In this document: positions 53,186 through 63,361 of the stretch, one piece after another
Numbering within the stretch: the stretch's first letter is position 1
Layout: the number at the start of each line of letters is the position of its first letter
NCBI GenBank assembly: GCA_002842435.1
Contig: PHCX01000002.1
Coordinates: 186,001-250,000, forward strand
Direction of reading: 5' to 3'
Source of the DNA: Betaproteobacteria bacterium HGW-Betaproteobacteria-1
GTDB taxonomy: Bacteria > Pseudomonadota > Gammaproteobacteria > Burkholderiales > Methylophilaceae
DNA: 64,000 nt
Notes under the pieces: generated by a model
The model's database searches: none
Seen by the model: the letters and a program-made list of their open reading frames with translations, nothing else
What the model was told of the DNA's origin: nothing
Translations under genes and position numbers: made by a program

Positions 53186-53187
53186 TA

Positions 53188-53215
53188 TTGGTATTTCCTC
53201 TTAACAAGTTATAAT
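53188..53215 (+). promoter_or_regulatory. Sigma-70 promoter of the biotin operon
   Basis: TTGGTA (53188-53193), 16-bp spacer, TATAAT (53210-53215), about 20 bp before the first ORF. No clear BirA operator (paired TTGTAAAC-type half-sites) is visible; only a TTAACAAG half-site overlaps the spacer. Confidence 0.6.
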
Positions 53216-53236
53216 TGCGCAAAACCGGAGAATGCC

Positions 53237-53638
53237 ATGTCTACCAAAATTTGCACTGCCAAGCAGCAAATGCGTGCTGCGCAGACCTTTACTTTCTTTT
53301 CGATCATTGCCGTGCTGTTATTGCCGGCCATCATCCCGATGCTGCTGTGGATCGCGGCTTCGATCTTTGTTTACGCAGCCGCGGCACATCACCCCAATCC
53401 CAAGGTCTGCGATTTTCTCAGGTATTCCGGCTACCGTTTCTATGGCGTGGTCGGCGCCCTGGTCGTGTTACTCAATTTTAGCCCACAAATGTCCAAAGCG
53501 CTGGGTGGCTGGCTGCCGCTGTCGCTGACCATTTGGGCGGCATGCATTCTGGTCGTGGTGCCGCTGGGCATTCGCGATCTGCTGCGCGCGAATAACGAGC
53601 CGTGGCAGGATATTGAATATGAATCAGACGAACATTAA
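53237..53638 (+). CDS. Small conserved membrane protein leading the biotin operon
   Basis: 133 aa with three to four hydrophobic helices (about 15-50, 68-82, 95-112) and an acidic tail (DIEYESDEH). CCGGAGAATGCC precedes the ATG with GGAG. No function recognised. It is the first gene after the promoter; bioB begins 10 nt after its stop, so the two are cotranscribed. Whether it takes part in biotin metabolism is unknown. Confidence 0.7.
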   Translation: MSTKICTAKQQMRAAQTFTFFSIIAVLLLPAIIPMLLWIAASIFVYAAAAHHPNPKVCDFLRYSGYRFYGVVGALVVLLNFSPQMSKALGGWLPLSLTIWAACILVVVPLGIRDLLRANNEPWQDIEYESDEH

Positions 53639-53648
53639 GGAACCCGTA

Positions 53649-54647
53649 ATGAGCATGCTTGAATCCGTCGTAGACGCCAATACCATCAAGAAGAACACCC
53701 CGGTTCCGCAGGCACCGCAGCGCTGGACAGTGGCGCAGATTGTGGAACTGTTTGAGCTGCCCTTCAGTGACCTGATTCACCGTGCGCAGACCGTGCACCG
53801 TGAGAATTTCGACCCCAATGCGGTGCAGGTCAGCACGCTGCTCTCGATCAAGACCGGCGGCTGTTCCGAGGATTGCGGCTATTGTCCGCAGGCGGCGCGT
53901 TATCACACCGATGTCGAGAACGAGGACTTGCTGCAACTTGACGAAGTGCTGGCTGCCGCCAGGGCCGCCAAGGAAAGCGGCGCCAGCCGTTTCTGCATGG
54001 GTGCCGCCTGGCGCGGCCCCAAGCAACGTGACCTGGAACCCGTGCTGAAGATGGTGCAGGAAGTCAAAGCCATGGGCCTGGAGACCTGCGCGACGCTGGG
54101 CATGCTGAAGGAAGGCCAGGCTGAACAGTTGAAAGAGGCTGGCCTCGATTACTACAACCACAATCTGGATACCGCGCCCGAATTCTACGGCGACGTGATC
54201 ACCACGCGCACTTACCTGGATCGTCTGGAAACGCTGGAACGCGTGCGCGATGCCGATATCAATGTCTGCTGCGGCGGCATCATCGGCATGGGCGAGTCGC
54301 GCAACCAGCGCGCAGGCCTGATCGCCCAGCTGGCGAATATGGATCGTCCACCGGAAAGCGTGCCGATCAATATGCTGACGCAGGTCGAAGGTACGCCGCT
54401 GCATGGCACCGATGAACTGGACCCGATCGAGTTCGTGCGCACCATCGCCGCAGCCCGCATCACCATGCCGAAGAGTTATGTGCGCCTCTCCGCAGGGCGC
54501 CAGAGCATGCACGAAGGCATACAGGCCTTGTGTTTCATCGCCGGTGCAAATTCCATCTTCTACGGCGAAAAACTGCTGACTACCGGTAATCCGGAAGCCG
54601 AAGCGGACAAGCAGCTGTTTGCCAAGCTTGGCCTGCATCCGGCCTGA
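53649..54647 (+). CDS. bioB: Biotin synthase
   Basis: Radical SAM enzyme (332 aa) inserting sulfur into dethiobiotin. The C-x3-C-x2-C iron-sulfur motif is visible in [20 protein letters not shown]; others are [43 protein letters not shown] and [20 protein letters not shown] lies 7 nt before the ATG at 53649; an in-frame ATG at 53613 lies inside the previous gene. Catalyses the last step of biotin synthesis. Confidence 0.97.
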   Translation: MSMLESVVDANTIKKNTPVPQAPQRWTVAQIVELFELPFSDLIHRAQTVHRENFDPNAVQVSTLLSIKTGGCSEDCGYCPQAARYHTDVENEDLLQLDEVLAAARAAKESGASRFCMGAAWRGPKQRDLEPVLKMVQEVKAMGLETCATLGMLKEGQAEQLKEAGLDYYNHNLDTAPEFYGDVITTRTYLDRLETLERVRDADINVCCGGIIGMGESRNQRAGLIAQLANMDRPPESVPINMLTQVEGTPLHGTDELDPIEFVRTIAAARITMPKSYVRLSAGRQSMHEGIQALCFIAGANSIFYGEKLLTTGNPEAEADKQLFAKLGLHPA

Positions 54648-54692
54648 TTCCTTCAGACTGCTGCAAGACATCGTTAATCAGGGGTTGTCATC

Positions 54693-55865
54693 GTGACTGC
54701 ACAGCTGTTTGCCGAATTGCAGGCTGAACTGGATGAGCGCGCGCGGCAGGGTCTGCGGCGCAGGCGCCGTTTGCTGCAAAGCCCGCAAGGCGCCAATATC
54801 AAGGCCGACGGTGCCGAAGTGCTGTCGTTCTGCAGCAATGATTATCTTGGCCTCGCCAATCATCCTGCCCTGATTGCCGCCATGCAGAAAGCGATTGCCA
54901 CAGCCGGTGTCGGCAGCGGCGCCTCGCACCTGGTCACCGGCCATCACCAGATGCACCATGCGCTGGAGCAGACTTTGGCCGGGTTTGTCGGGTTGCCGGC
55001 AGCTCTGTGTTTTTCCTCCGGCTATATGGCGAATCTCGGCGTGGTGACTGCAATGATGCGTCGCGGCGATGCCATTTTCGCTGACAAGCTCAATCACGCT
55101 TCACTGAACGATGCTGCCGTACTGGCACGTGCCGACCTGCAACGCTACCAGCACAATGACCTCGTGCAACTTGAAGGCCAGTTGAGTGCAAGCAAGGCGC
55201 CAAGGAAGCTGGTGCTGGCGGATGCCGTATTCAGCATGGATGGCGACATGGCGCCGGTGCCTGAATTGCTGGCCCTGTGTGAACGCTATGACGCTTGGCT
55301 GATGCTGGACGATGCACACGGCTTCGGCGTCCTCGGTGAGCAGGGGCAGGGTGCGCTGAGTCATTTCGGCGTCAAGTCGCCACGCATCATCTATATGGCG
55401 ACTTTGGGCAAGGCTGCCGGCGTGTCCGGTGCCTTTGTCGCCGCAGAGCAGGTCGTTATCGATTACCTGCTGCAACAGGCCAGAACCTATATCTATACGA
55501 CAGCAACACCGCCTGCACTGGCAGCGACGACGCTGGCGGCGATTGATGTCATGCGTTTTGATAGCGCGCGCAGAACCCATCTGCACACACTGATCGCTTA
55601 TTTGAAAGAGCATCTGCATCTGGACAGATGGCAGCTCATGCCGTCCGATACCGCCATACAGCCCGTACTGGTGGGTGGCAATGAGGATGCCGTCCGGCTA
55701 AGTGAGCATTTGCTGACCAAGGGTATACTTGTCCCCGCAATACGTCCGCCCACCGTGCCCAAGGATACGGCGCGTTTGCGGATTTCCCTGTCGGCGGCGC
55801 ACAGCATTGCCGATGTGCAGCGACTGGTTGATGTCCTGCAGCAGGCAGAAAAGGAATGGGGATGA
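54693..55865 (+). CDS. bioF: 8-amino-7-oxononanoate synthase
   Basis: PLP enzyme (390 aa) joining pimeloyl-ACP/CoA and alanine. Motifs: FCSNDYLGLANHPALI, GSGASHLVTGHHQMHHALE, FADKLNHASLNDAAV, DDAHGFGVLGEQG, and the PLP lysine in MATLGKAAGVSGAF. GTG start at 54693 with AGGGG upstream. Its TGA overlaps the bioH start (ATGA). Confidence 0.96.
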   Translation: MTAQLFAELQAELDERARQGLRRRRRLLQSPQGANIKADGAEVLSFCSNDYLGLANHPALIAAMQKAIATAGVGSGASHLVTGHHQMHHALEQTLAGFVGLPAALCFSSGYMANLGVVTAMMRRGDAIFADKLNHASLNDAAVLARADLQRYQHNDLVQLEGQLSASKAPRKLVLADAVFSMDGDMAPVPELLALCERYDAWLMLDDAHGFGVLGEQGQGALSHFGVKSPRIIYMATLGKAAGVSGAFVAAEQVVIDYLLQQARTYIYTTATPPALAATTLAAIDVMRFDSARRTHLHTLIAYLKEHLHLDRWQLMPSDTAIQPVLVGGNEDAVRLSEHLLTKGILVPAIRPPTVPKDTARLRISLSAAHSIADVQRLVDVLQQAEKEWG

Positions 55866-56689
55866 GTCAGCCTTTGCATATCGAGACTTTTGGTTCATAT
55901 GAGACTACACCGCAGCACCTGGTCCTGATTCACGGCTGGGGTATGCATGGTGCGGTCTGGCACCCGCTGGTGAAGAGTCTGTCCAGGCACTTCTATCTGC
56001 ATGTCGTCGACCTGCCCGGCATGGGCCTGAGTCAGCCGATGGCGTCGCATGAACTGGAATCGGTCGCGGCCAGGCTGCTTGAAGCGCTGCCGGCAGAAGC
56101 CGATATCTGTGGCTGGTCGCTGGGTGGCCTGATCAGCATGCGCATGGCGCTGATGCAGCCCGAGCGGGTAAAACGCCTGGTGCTGGTCGGCAGCACGCCT
56201 TGCTTCGTCAATCAGGCTGGCAAGGTCAATCAGGCCGGCAAGCTTAACCAGGCTGATAAGACAGCATGGCAGGATGGCATCAATGCCGATGTGTTCCGTG
56301 ACTTTGCCCTGCAGGTCAGTGTCGATTACGAATCGACCATGCTGAAATTCCTCACCCTGCAATGCATGGGTTCGCGTGACACGCGCAGCATCATCAAGCA
56401 GTTGCGCGTCAGTTTCGCCGAGCGCCCCAGTCCTTCGGTCGCGGCTTTGCAGGATGCGCTCGATATGCTGCTGGAGAATGACTTGCGTCCGGAGGTCCCC
56501 ATGTTGCAGACGCCGACTTTGTTGATTCACGGCGACCGCGACACACTGGCGCCGGTGCAGGCCGCCAACTGGATGTCGCAACACTTGCCGCAATCGAGCC
56601 TGCGGGTGATTGCCGGTGCATCGCATGCGCCTTTCCTTTCCCATACCGAGCAGTTTACCGAGACGCTGCTGCAATTCCTGGAACAATAA
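55862..56689 (+). CDS. bioH: Pimeloyl-ACP methyl ester carboxylesterase
   Basis: Alpha/beta hydrolase (275 aa) that frees pimeloyl-ACP from its methyl ester. Oxyanion region VLIHGWGMHGAVW, nucleophile Ser86 in CGWSLGGL, acid in IHGDRDTLAP and base in GASHAPFLSH. Start 55862 has AAGGA 7 nt upstream; the ATG at 55856 is too close to it. An unusual insertion at about residues 116-133 consists of three 18-bp tandem repeats (VNQAGK-VNQAGK-LNQADK; DNA 56207-56260) in the cap region. Confidence 0.93.
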   Translation: MSQPLHIETFGSYETTPQHLVLIHGWGMHGAVWHPLVKSLSRHFYLHVVDLPGMGLSQPMASHELESVAARLLEALPAEADICGWSLGGLISMRMALMQPERVKRLVLVGSTPCFVNQAGKVNQAGKLNQADKTAWQDGINADVFRDFALQVSVDYESTMLKFLTLQCMGSRDTRSIIKQLRVSFAERPSPSVAALQDALDMLLENDLRPEVPMLQTPTLLIHGDRDTLAPVQAANWMSQHLPQSSLRVIAGASHAPFLSHTEQFTETLLQFLEQ

Positions 56690-56696
56690 GCACCTG

Positions 56697-57593
56697 ATGC
56701 AAGACGTTTACAAAATCGACAAGGCCCGAGTCAGGGCCTCATTTGACCGCGCAGCCAGCACCTATGATGCTGCCGCCGTACTGCAGGCGGAAGTCAGGCA
56801 GCGCATGCTGGACCGGCTGGACCTGGTCCGGATATCGCCGGAACTGATACTGGATGCAGGCTGCGGTACCGGTCATGCCAGCCGGGCACTGGGCAGGCGC
56901 TTCAAGCAAAGCCGGATCATCGCGCTAGATATAGCGCTCGGCATGCTCCGGCAGACTGCCCAGCAGCAAGGCCTGATGCGTCGGCTGCTGGGGCTCGGCA
57001 GGCAGGCCGGCATCTGTGCCGATATCGAACAACTGCCGCTGGCAGCGCAGTCGGTTGATCTGCTCTGGTCCAATCTGGCGATCCAGTGGTGCAACGACCT
57101 GGATACCGCTTTTGCCGAGATGCATCGCGTATTGCGGCCGGAAGGCCTGCTGATGTTCAGCACTTTCGGCCCCGATACCTTGAAGGAGCTGCGTCAGGCG
57201 GCTGCCGCCGATCCGGACCATGTGCATGTCAGCCGTTTCATCGATATGCATGATATTGGCGATGCCATCGTGCGTGCCGGTTTCAGTGCGCCGGTGCTGG
57301 ATGTGGAGCATTTCACGCTGACCTATGACGATGTCATGGCGGTCATGCGCGACCTCAAGGCCATAGGCGCGCACAATGCGGCGGATGGCCGTCCGCGCGG
57401 CTTGCTGGGCAGGGGTTTCTTGCGTCAGCTGACGGAAAACTACGAGCAGTTCCGCAAGGCGGGCAAACTGCCGGCGACCTTTGAAGTGGTCTACGGCCAT
57501 GCATGGAAACCCGAGGCCAAGCCGCAGCTGGATGATGGTCTGTCGCCTGTCATGTTCAAACCCAGAGCCCGGTCATCCCAAAATCCATCATGA
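56697..57593 (+). CDS. bioC: Malonyl-ACP O-methyltransferase
   Basis: SAM-dependent methyltransferase (298 aa) starting the pimeloyl route by methylating malonyl-ACP. Opens DKARVRASFDRAASTYDAAA (typical of BioC), motif I LILDAGCGTGHASRALG, then VDLLWSNLAIQWCND and LLMFSTFGPDTLKELR. Start at 56697, 7 nt after bioH. With BioH it makes the pair found in E. coli-type pimelate synthesis. Confidence 0.95.
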   Translation: MQDVYKIDKARVRASFDRAASTYDAAAVLQAEVRQRMLDRLDLVRISPELILDAGCGTGHASRALGRRFKQSRIIALDIALGMLRQTAQQQGLMRRLLGLGRQAGICADIEQLPLAAQSVDLLWSNLAIQWCNDLDTAFAEMHRVLRPEGLLMFSTFGPDTLKELRQAAAADPDHVHVSRFIDMHDIGDAIVRAGFSAPVLDVEHFTLTYDDVMAVMRDLKAIGAHNAADGRPRGLLGRGFLRQLTENYEQFRKAGKLPATFEVVYGHAWKPEAKPQLDDGLSPVMFKPRARSSQNPS

Positions 57594-58273
57594 AGCGAGG
57601 CTATTTCATTACCGGCACGGATACCGGCGTCGGCAAGACGCTGATCGCAGCAGCCTTGATCCATGGTTTTGCTTCCGCAGGCAGACGGGTGGTCGGCATG
57701 AAGCCGGTAGCTGCCGGTGCCGAATTCACCGATGGTCAATGGCTGAACGAGGATGTCTTGCAGTTACGCGCGGCAGCCAATGTGGATGCGCCGCTGGCAT
57801 CAGTGAATCCCTATGTCTTCGCACCGCCGTTTGCGCCGCATATCGCCGCCAGTCAAGCCGGTATCACGATTTCGCTCGACAAGATAAAAGCTGCATTTGC
57901 AGATCTGGCTGAACTGGCGGATGTGGTTGTCGTGGAGGGGGCTGGTGGTTTTCTGGTACCGCTGAACGACAGGCAGGACATGGGCGATCTGGCAGCGGAG
58001 CTGGGCTTGCCGGTGATTCTGGTGGTCGGCATGCGGCTCGGCTGTATCAACCATGCCTTGCTGACCGTTGCGGCCATCGAGGCCAGGGGCTTGCCGTTGG
58101 CAGGCTGGGTAGCCAATGTGGTTGATGCGGAAATGCTGTATCTTGAAGAGAATCTGACTGCTCTGCAGCAGAGAATCGCGGCACCGCATCTCGGCACGGT
58201 GCCGCGTCTGGCCGATGCCGATTTCAGGCAGGCTGCCAATTATTTGCAACCGCCTCTGCAACTGCCCGGCTGA
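57590..58273 (+). CDS. bioD: Dethiobiotin synthetase
   Basis: 227-aa ATP-dependent carboxylase. P-loop GTDTGVGKTLIAAAL, substrate region GMKPVAAGAEF, and VVVEGAGGFLVPLNDRQDMG. Start overlaps the bioC stop (ATGA). With bioB, F, H and C this gives a complete late biotin pathway; only bioA is missing from the cluster and must lie elsewhere. Confidence 0.96.
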   Translation: MKRGYFITGTDTGVGKTLIAAALIHGFASAGRRVVGMKPVAAGAEFTDGQWLNEDVLQLRAAANVDAPLASVNPYVFAPPFAPHIAASQAGITISLDKIKAAFADLAELADVVVVEGAGGFLVPLNDRQDMGDLAAELGLPVILVVGMRLGCINHALLTVAAIEARGLPLAGWVANVVDAEMLYLEENLTALQQRIAAPHLGTVPRLADADFRQAANYLQPPLQLPG

Positions 58274-58295
58274 TCTGCCGGTATCCGGTCAATCC

Positions 58296-59855
58296 CTAGT
58301 CGACGACGCGCGCACTTTCAATGACGACGCGATAGAGCTTGAGCTCGTCCTGTGACTTCAAACGTACGCCCGGCACCTGTAGGCTGCCCTGTTGATTGCT
58401 TGCGAGTGTCCGGTTCAACAGTAGCGGATTGCTTTGCTGCTCGGCGCGGCCGGATTTCGCATCGAAACGCACGACACGCAGTTGCACGCGGCTGACGCTG
58501 ACGGACGTCGGGTTTTGCACGACGGCATAGAGATTGCCGCGATTGTCGACCTGAACCATTCCTTTCAGGTAGCGCCCGGCGTTTCGCGGCAGGTCCAGAC
58601 GCGTGAAGCGCTGGGCAGAGGCTTTGCCGATCTCTGAATTGGAACCGGCTGCCATCTGGTAATGTGACATGGCGCCGTTCATGTCGCCGCGAGCTTCGGC
58701 CAGGTCACCGAGGAAATAGTGGCCGGGCGCGGTCGGTAGCAGTTCGACGCTGCGCTTGAAGTAGGATTCGGCCTCTTTTTTGCGCCCGCTGTTGTAGAGC
58801 GCGATGCCGCTCTGAATGTGCGGCTTGAAATAGTCCGGTTGCATTTTGATGGCTGCCGCGTAGTACTTGAGCGCCTCGTCGTATTTTTTTTGCGATAGTG
58901 CGATATCGCCCAGCAGGTCCTGGAATCTCGGTTCGCGTGGTTCAATGGCGATCGCCTGTTTGGCCAGTGTCAGGGCCTTGGCCGTATCTCCCTTGCTCAG
59001 CGCCGCTACGCCTTCGTCGTGCGCCTTGTAGGCCGACTTGGTCGCCTTCAGTTTGCCGACTTTCTGCGCATAGACTTCCTTGCCCCATTCGCCGCCGGCA
59101 CCTATCTCTTCCAAAGCCTTGCGGTTGGCATCGACACGCGCCTGGGAAGGTGGATGGCTGGCAAACAGGCCTTCGAGAAAATTGGTTTGTTTGCTTTCAT
59201 TCAGCCGCACGAAGGTTTCCTGCAGGCTGACAGCCGCCGCCGGGTCGTAGCCTGCCTTCTTCATGTAAAGCATGCCGTAATAGTCGGATTCGGATTCGGC
59301 ATCGCGACCGTATTTGGATGAAATCAGCTGGGCGCCCAGCTGGGAGCCGCCAACGATCAGGTTGCCGTAGTCGCTGTTTTGCGCACCGATGCCGATGGCC
59401 ATGACGGCACCTTGCAGCAATACGCCGCGTTCCATGTTCTGCGCACCGTGGCGGGCGGCAGAGTGCACGATCTCGTGACCCATGACCGCGGCCAGTTCTG
59501 CTTCGCTGTTCAGTTCATAGAGCAGGCCGCGGTTGAAGGCGATCTTGCCGCCGGGCATGGCCCAGGCATTCGGTACGGAGTTGTTGATGACGATGAATTC
59601 ATAAGGTAGCGGCCGGTCGGATACGGCAGCCAGGCGCTGGCCGACACTTTGCACATAGGCTGTCAGTTCGGGGTCGATGACGTAATCGCCGCCCTGTGAT
59701 TGCCGTGCTGGTGCGTAGTTCTGCTGACCGATGGCGATTTCCTTCTGCTCGGAAATCAGCTGGAGTTCACGTTTTTTGGTAACCGGGTTGATGCCGCAAC
59801 CGGAGAGTATGCTGGCGGCAAGAATGGCATATAAAAGCAGACGGGCTTTGTACAT
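58296..59855 (-). CDS. Periplasmic M48 metalloprotease, lipoprotein (BepA-like)
   Basis: 519-aa protein: lipoprotein signal with lipobox ILSGC (about residue 20), M48 peptidase domain with HEIVHSAARH zinc motif (HExxH) and the third ligand in AESESDYYGMLYMKKAGYDP (ExxxD), followed by TPR-like repeats (about 290-420; EALKYYAAAIKMQPDYFKPH). A C-terminal beta domain ends the protein. Resembles BepA/YfgC-type quality-control proteases of the outer membrane but is longer at the C-terminus. Start 59855 taken for the signal peptide; AGGAG lies about 12 nt upstream, a long spacing. Confidence 0.88.
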   Translation of the reverse strand: MYKARLLLYAILAASILSGCGINPVTKKRELQLISEQKEIAIGQQNYAPARQSQGGDYVIDPELTAYVQSVGQRLAAVSDRPLPYEFIVINNSVPNAWAMPGGKIAFNRGLLYELNSEAELAAVMGHEIVHSAARHGAQNMERGVLLQGAVMAIGIGAQNSDYGNLIVGGSQLGAQLISSKYGRDAESESDYYGMLYMKKAGYDPAAAVSLQETFVRLNESKQTNFLEGLFASHPPSQARVDANRKALEEIGAGGEWGKEVYAQKVGKLKATKSAYKAHDEGVAALSKGDTAKALTLAKQAIAIEPREPRFQDLLGDIALSQKKYDEALKYYAAAIKMQPDYFKPHIQSGIALYNSGRKKEAESYFKRSVELLPTAPGHYFLGDLAEARGDMNGAMSHYQMAAGSNSEIGKASAQRFTRLDLPRNAGRYLKGMVQVDNRGNLYAVVQNPTSVSVSRVQLRVVRFDAKSGRAEQQSNPLLLNRTLASNQQGSLQVPGVRLKSQDELKLYRVVIESARVVD

Positions 59856-59896
59856 TGTTGTTCTGGCTCCTGGGTTTTCCAATCTACTCAAGCATG

Positions 59897-60574
59897 TCAG
59901 CGATAGAGCTGATGACCTTGAATGAAGTCTACTACGGAATCCGGCAACAGATATCGGGGGCTGCGTTGCGTTCTGAAGTCTTCGCGAATCGCGGTTGCCG
60001 AAATGTCCAGTGCAGTGATGCGTTGAATCATGATGCGACCTGCTGTCTTCTCTGCCAGTTCAGCTGGCTGGTCCGTATAACGCTCGCGCAACAGCGACTG
60101 CAATGCCGGGCGCAGGGCTTCCGACATCTGGACATTCGGACGTTCGACCAGTAGCAGATGGCACAGTTCTGGTATTACATCCCAGCGGTGCCAGCTGTCA
60201 AACTCGATGAAAGCATCACTGCCCATGATCAGGCAGAGTGCAGTGTTGTTTCCCAGTTCTGCCCGCAGTGAAAGCAGGGTATCTATCGTGTAGGATGCGC
60301 CGGCCCTCAACAATTCGCGGTCGTCCAGCACAAAACGAGGGTTGCCGGCAATTGCCAGCCTGACCATTTCACAGCGGTCAGCGGCTGATGTTTGCGGCGA
60401 CTGCCTGTGTGGCGGGTTGGCGGACGGGATGAAGCGTATCTCGTCCAGTTTCAGCGTATCTGCCAGCTGTTCTGCCATGCGCAGATGCCCGTAGTGGATC
60501 GGGTCGAAGGTGCCGCCCAGCAGACCGACCAGCCGCCGGCCGGTCCGGGTTTGATCAGCTGCGGACTTCGCCAT
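59897..60574 (-). CDS. nadD: Nicotinate-nucleotide adenylyltransferase
   Basis: 225-aa NAD synthesis enzyme. The nucleotidyltransferase signature is [20 protein letters not shown], with [11 protein letters not shown] (substrate site) and [20 protein letters not shown] (ISSTxIR). Overlaps the end of proA by 20 nt and follows it on the same transcript, consistent with the leuS-lptE-holA-proA-nadD order of betaproteobacteria. Confidence 0.95.
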   Translation of the reverse strand: MAKSAADQTRTGRRLVGLLGGTFDPIHYGHLRMAEQLADTLKLDEIRFIPSANPPHRQSPQTSAADRCEMVRLAIAGNPRFVLDDRELLRAGASYTIDTLLSLRAELGNNTALCLIMGSDAFIEFDSWHRWDVIPELCHLLLVERPNVQMSEALRPALQSLLRERYTDQPAELAEKTAGRIMIQRITALDISATAIREDFRTQRSPRYLLPDSVVDFIQGHQLYR

Positions 60575-61811
60575 TGCCCAGCACGATATATTTGAGCGAG
60601 GTCAGGCCTTCCAGGCCGACCGGACCACGGGCGTGCAGTTTGTCGGTGGAGATGCCGATCTCGGCACCCAGGCCGTATTCAAAGCCGTCGGCAAATCGGG
60701 TCGAGGCGTTGACCATGACACTGCTGGAGTCGACCTCACGCAGGAACTGCCGTGCCGTGGTGTAGTTCTCGGTGACGATGGCTTCGGTATGCTGTGAGGA
60801 GTACTGGTTGATGTGGGCGATCGCTTCATCGATGCCGCTCACCACCTTGCAGGAGATGATGGCATCCAGATATTCGGTGTAGTAGTCCTCTTCAGTCGCG
60901 GCTTTGGCGGCAGGTATCAGCGCGCGCGTTTCTTCGCACCCCCTGATCTCGATGCCTTTGCCGATCAGCATCTGAGCCAGTTTCGGCAACGCTACTGCCG
61001 CAATGCTGCGTGCAACCAGCAGGGATTCTGCCGTATTGCAGGTGCCAAGACGCTGGGTTTTGGAGTTCTCGACGATGCGCAGGGCTTTTTCCAGGTCGGC
61101 TGCATCGTCCACGTAAACGTGACAATTGCCGTCCAGGTGCTTGATGACAGGGATGCGTGCCTCGTTCGAGATGCGCTCGATCAGCCCCTTGCCGCCGCGC
61201 GGTACGATGACATCGACATATTGCTTCATGGTAATCAACTCGCCGACCGCAGCCCGGTCGATAGTATCTACCACCTGCACCGCCGCGGCAGGCAGCCCGG
61301 CAGCCTGCAGGCCTTCCTGTACCAGCGCTGCCAGTGCCTGATTGCATTGAATCGCTTCGGAACCGCCGCGCAGGATCGCGGCGTTGCCGGATTTGATGCA
61401 AAGGCCTGCGGCATCGACGGTGACGTTGGGCCGCGCTTCATAAATGATGCCGATGACGCCCAGCGGCACGCGCATTTTGCCGACCTGGATGCCGGAAGGG
61501 CGGTACTTGAAATCCGTCATTTCGCCGATGGGGTCTGGCAGGGCAGCGATCTGCTCCAGCCCTTCGGCCATGGTGGCGATGGATTTTTCGCTCAGGGCCA
61601 AACGGTCGAGCATCGCAGGTTCAAGGCCGTTGGCGCGAGCCCGTTCAAGGTCCGCGTGATTGGCGGCGATCAGCGTCTCCTTTTCGCGGCGGATGGCGGC
61701 GGCGATTGTGGTCAGCGCCAGATTCTTGGTGTTGGTAGAGGCTTTGGCCATGGCGCGCGATGCCTTGCGTGCTTCGGCACCCAGCTCAGCCATGTATTGT
61801 TTGATATCCAT
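60555..61811 (-). CDS. proA: Gamma-glutamyl phosphate reductase
   Basis: Proline synthesis enzyme (418 aa), NADPH-dependent aldehyde-dehydrogenase fold. Motifs: [51 protein letters not shown], and the catalytic Cys in [13 protein letters not shown]. Start placed at 61811 because AGG lies 6 nt upstream; an ATG two codons earlier at 61817 has no spacer from it. Only a few bases separate it from holA. Confidence 0.96.
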   Translation of the reverse strand: MDIKQYMAELGAEARKASRAMAKASTNTKNLALTTIAAAIRREKETLIAANHADLERARANGLEPAMLDRLALSEKSIATMAEGLEQIAALPDPIGEMTDFKYRPSGIQVGKMRVPLGVIGIIYEARPNVTVDAAGLCIKSGNAAILRGGSEAIQCNQALAALVQEGLQAAGLPAAAVQVVDTIDRAAVGELITMKQYVDVIVPRGGKGLIERISNEARIPVIKHLDGNCHVYVDDAADLEKALRIVENSKTQRLGTCNTAESLLVARSIAAVALPKLAQMLIGKGIEIRGCEETRALIPAAKAATEEDYYTEYLDAIISCKVVSGIDEAIAHINQYSSQHTEAIVTENYTTARQFLREVDSSSVMVNASTRFADGFEYGLGAEIGISTDKLHARGPVGLEGLTSLKYIVLGNGEVRS

Positions 61812-61818
61812 ATTCATC

Positions 61819-62841
61819 CTATCTGCTGCTTTTTCTTGCTACCCGTGCCAGACCGAAGCACAGGCGCGAAATCTCCAGCCAGGCATCGCCCCGGATCAGG
61901 CCCTTGGCTGTCCTGTCAATTTCAGCCAGTTTGAACAGGGCGGCCTGCAACTGTCGCAAGCTCAGGCGCGCCAGTGCGCGTTGAAACAATGCCTGCTGAT
62001 TGTAGCGGACTTTTGCCTGTTGCATGGCAGTGGAGACATTTTCGCCGCGCGCTTCCGCCTGCTTGATCCTGACTAGTGGGCGCAGTACCCACATCAACGG
62101 GTTCATGACGGCGATCGGTTGTACGCCTTCATCCTGCAGACCCTGCAATATCCTGGCGGTTCGCTCGGCATCACCTGCCAGTACCGCTTCGCCGAGTTGG
62201 AATGCGTCATAGCGTGATACGTTCAGTACCGAGGCGCGTACATCCTCATTGCTCAACTTGCCGGCCGGGTACAGCAGGCCAAGTTTCTGAATCTCCTGAT
62301 GGGCTGCCAGCAGGTTGCCCTCGACCTGATGTGCAATGAATTCAAGGGTCTCGTTATCCGTTTGCTGCTGTTGCAGTGCCAGGCGGTTGGCAATCCACTT
62401 CGGCAGTTGCGCCGATGGCACCTCTTCCAGGAGCAGCAGCACGCAGGACTGTTCAAGAGCCGTGTACCAGGCACTTTTCTGGTCCTTCCAGTCGACCTTC
62501 GGCAGGATGATGATGGTGACCGTGTCGGCCAGTGGCTGAGCCGCCAGTTCCTGCAGCACCTTGCCGCCTTCGATGCCGGGTTTGCCCGTAGGGATGTTGA
62601 TCTCAAGGATGCGCTGGCTGGCAAACAGTGAACTGGACTGGCCGAAGGCGGTAATTTGCTGCCAGTTGAAATAACGGTCGACCGTCAGGCTGGTCCGCTC
62701 CTCATAACCGTGCTTCCGTGCAGTCTGGCGGATGGCATCCAGGCACTCGCGTTGCGCCAGCGGTTCATCCCCCGTCAGTACGTAGCATGGCTGGAGGCCT
62801 TCTGCCAGGTGCCGACTCAGTTGCTGGGGAGGTAAACGCAT
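61819..62841 (-). CDS. holA: DNA polymerase III subunit delta
   Basis: 340-aa clamp-loader subunit that opens the beta clamp. Begins [20 protein letters not shown] with the clamp-contact region [18 protein letters not shown]; the AAA-like fold lacks Walker motifs as expected. The later helical domain has [20 protein letters not shown] and [19 protein letters not shown]. Follows lptE by 18 nt. Confidence 0.94.
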   Translation of the reverse strand: MRLPPQQLSRHLAEGLQPCYVLTGDEPLAQRECLDAIRQTARKHGYEERTSLTVDRYFNWQQITAFGQSSSLFASQRILEINIPTGKPGIEGGKVLQELAAQPLADTVTIIILPKVDWKDQKSAWYTALEQSCVLLLLEEVPSAQLPKWIANRLALQQQQTDNETLEFIAHQVEGNLLAAHQEIQKLGLLYPAGKLSNEDVRASVLNVSRYDAFQLGEAVLAGDAERTARILQGLQDEGVQPIAVMNPLMWVLRPLVRIKQAEARGENVSTAMQQAKVRYNQQALFQRALARLSLRQLQAALFKLAEIDRTAKGLIRGDAWLEISRLCFGLARVARKSSR

Positions 62842-62859
62842 CAGTTGAGAAGTGGTTTG

Positions 62860-63357
62860 TCAGAGCTTCTTCGGTTTTTGCGCGACCAGCAGGCGCATGA
62901 TCTCGCGCACCGCATCATTGCGCATGTCCTCGTACAGGCGATCTTGCTCGAACTGCTTGGCCAGCAGTTGCGTATCGTCGTAAGAGTAGTCGCGACGCCC
63001 TTCGATCTTTTGCGCCGGCCCCCAGACTTCACTATCCGGGCTGCGCAGGCGGAAATCGACGAAATAGACCAGTTCGTATTCCCGCACCAGACCGCCGCCG
63101 CTCAGGGAAAGAATGTTCTGCTGACGGCGTTCCCTGATCAGTTCGAGGAACAGTTCTGCTTTCTGCGGATCATCAACGACCGTAACGCCATTGACCTTGA
63201 GCGAGCGGATCAGGTCTTTCTTGATTGTCAGATTGCCGCCCTGGATGTAGAGGGTCTGAAAAGCCAGGTCCGCCGTGCCGCGCATCTGGAAACCGCAGGC
63301 GCTCAGGGCCAGGATTGATGCCAGCATCAGGATGTGTGACAGTCGGAACAGGTTCAT
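62860..63357 (-). CDS. lptE: LPS-assembly lipoprotein LptE
   Basis: 165-aa outer-membrane lipoprotein that plugs LptD and helps place lipopolysaccharide in the outer leaflet. Signal peptide with lipobox LSACGFQMRG (Cys21, then GFxxRG, a family hallmark), LFLELIRERRQQNILSLSGG, and YELVYFVDFRL. Four bases after leuS; the leuS-lptE-holA order is conserved. Confidence 0.95.
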   Translation of the reverse strand: MNLFRLSHILMLASILALSACGFQMRGTADLAFQTLYIQGGNLTIKKDLIRSLKVNGVTVVDDPQKAELFLELIRERRQQNILSLSGGGLVREYELVYFVDFRLRSPDSEVWGPAQKIEGRRDYSYDDTQLLAKQFEQDRLYEDMRNDAVREIMRLLVAQKPKKL

Positions 63358-63361
63358 GAGC

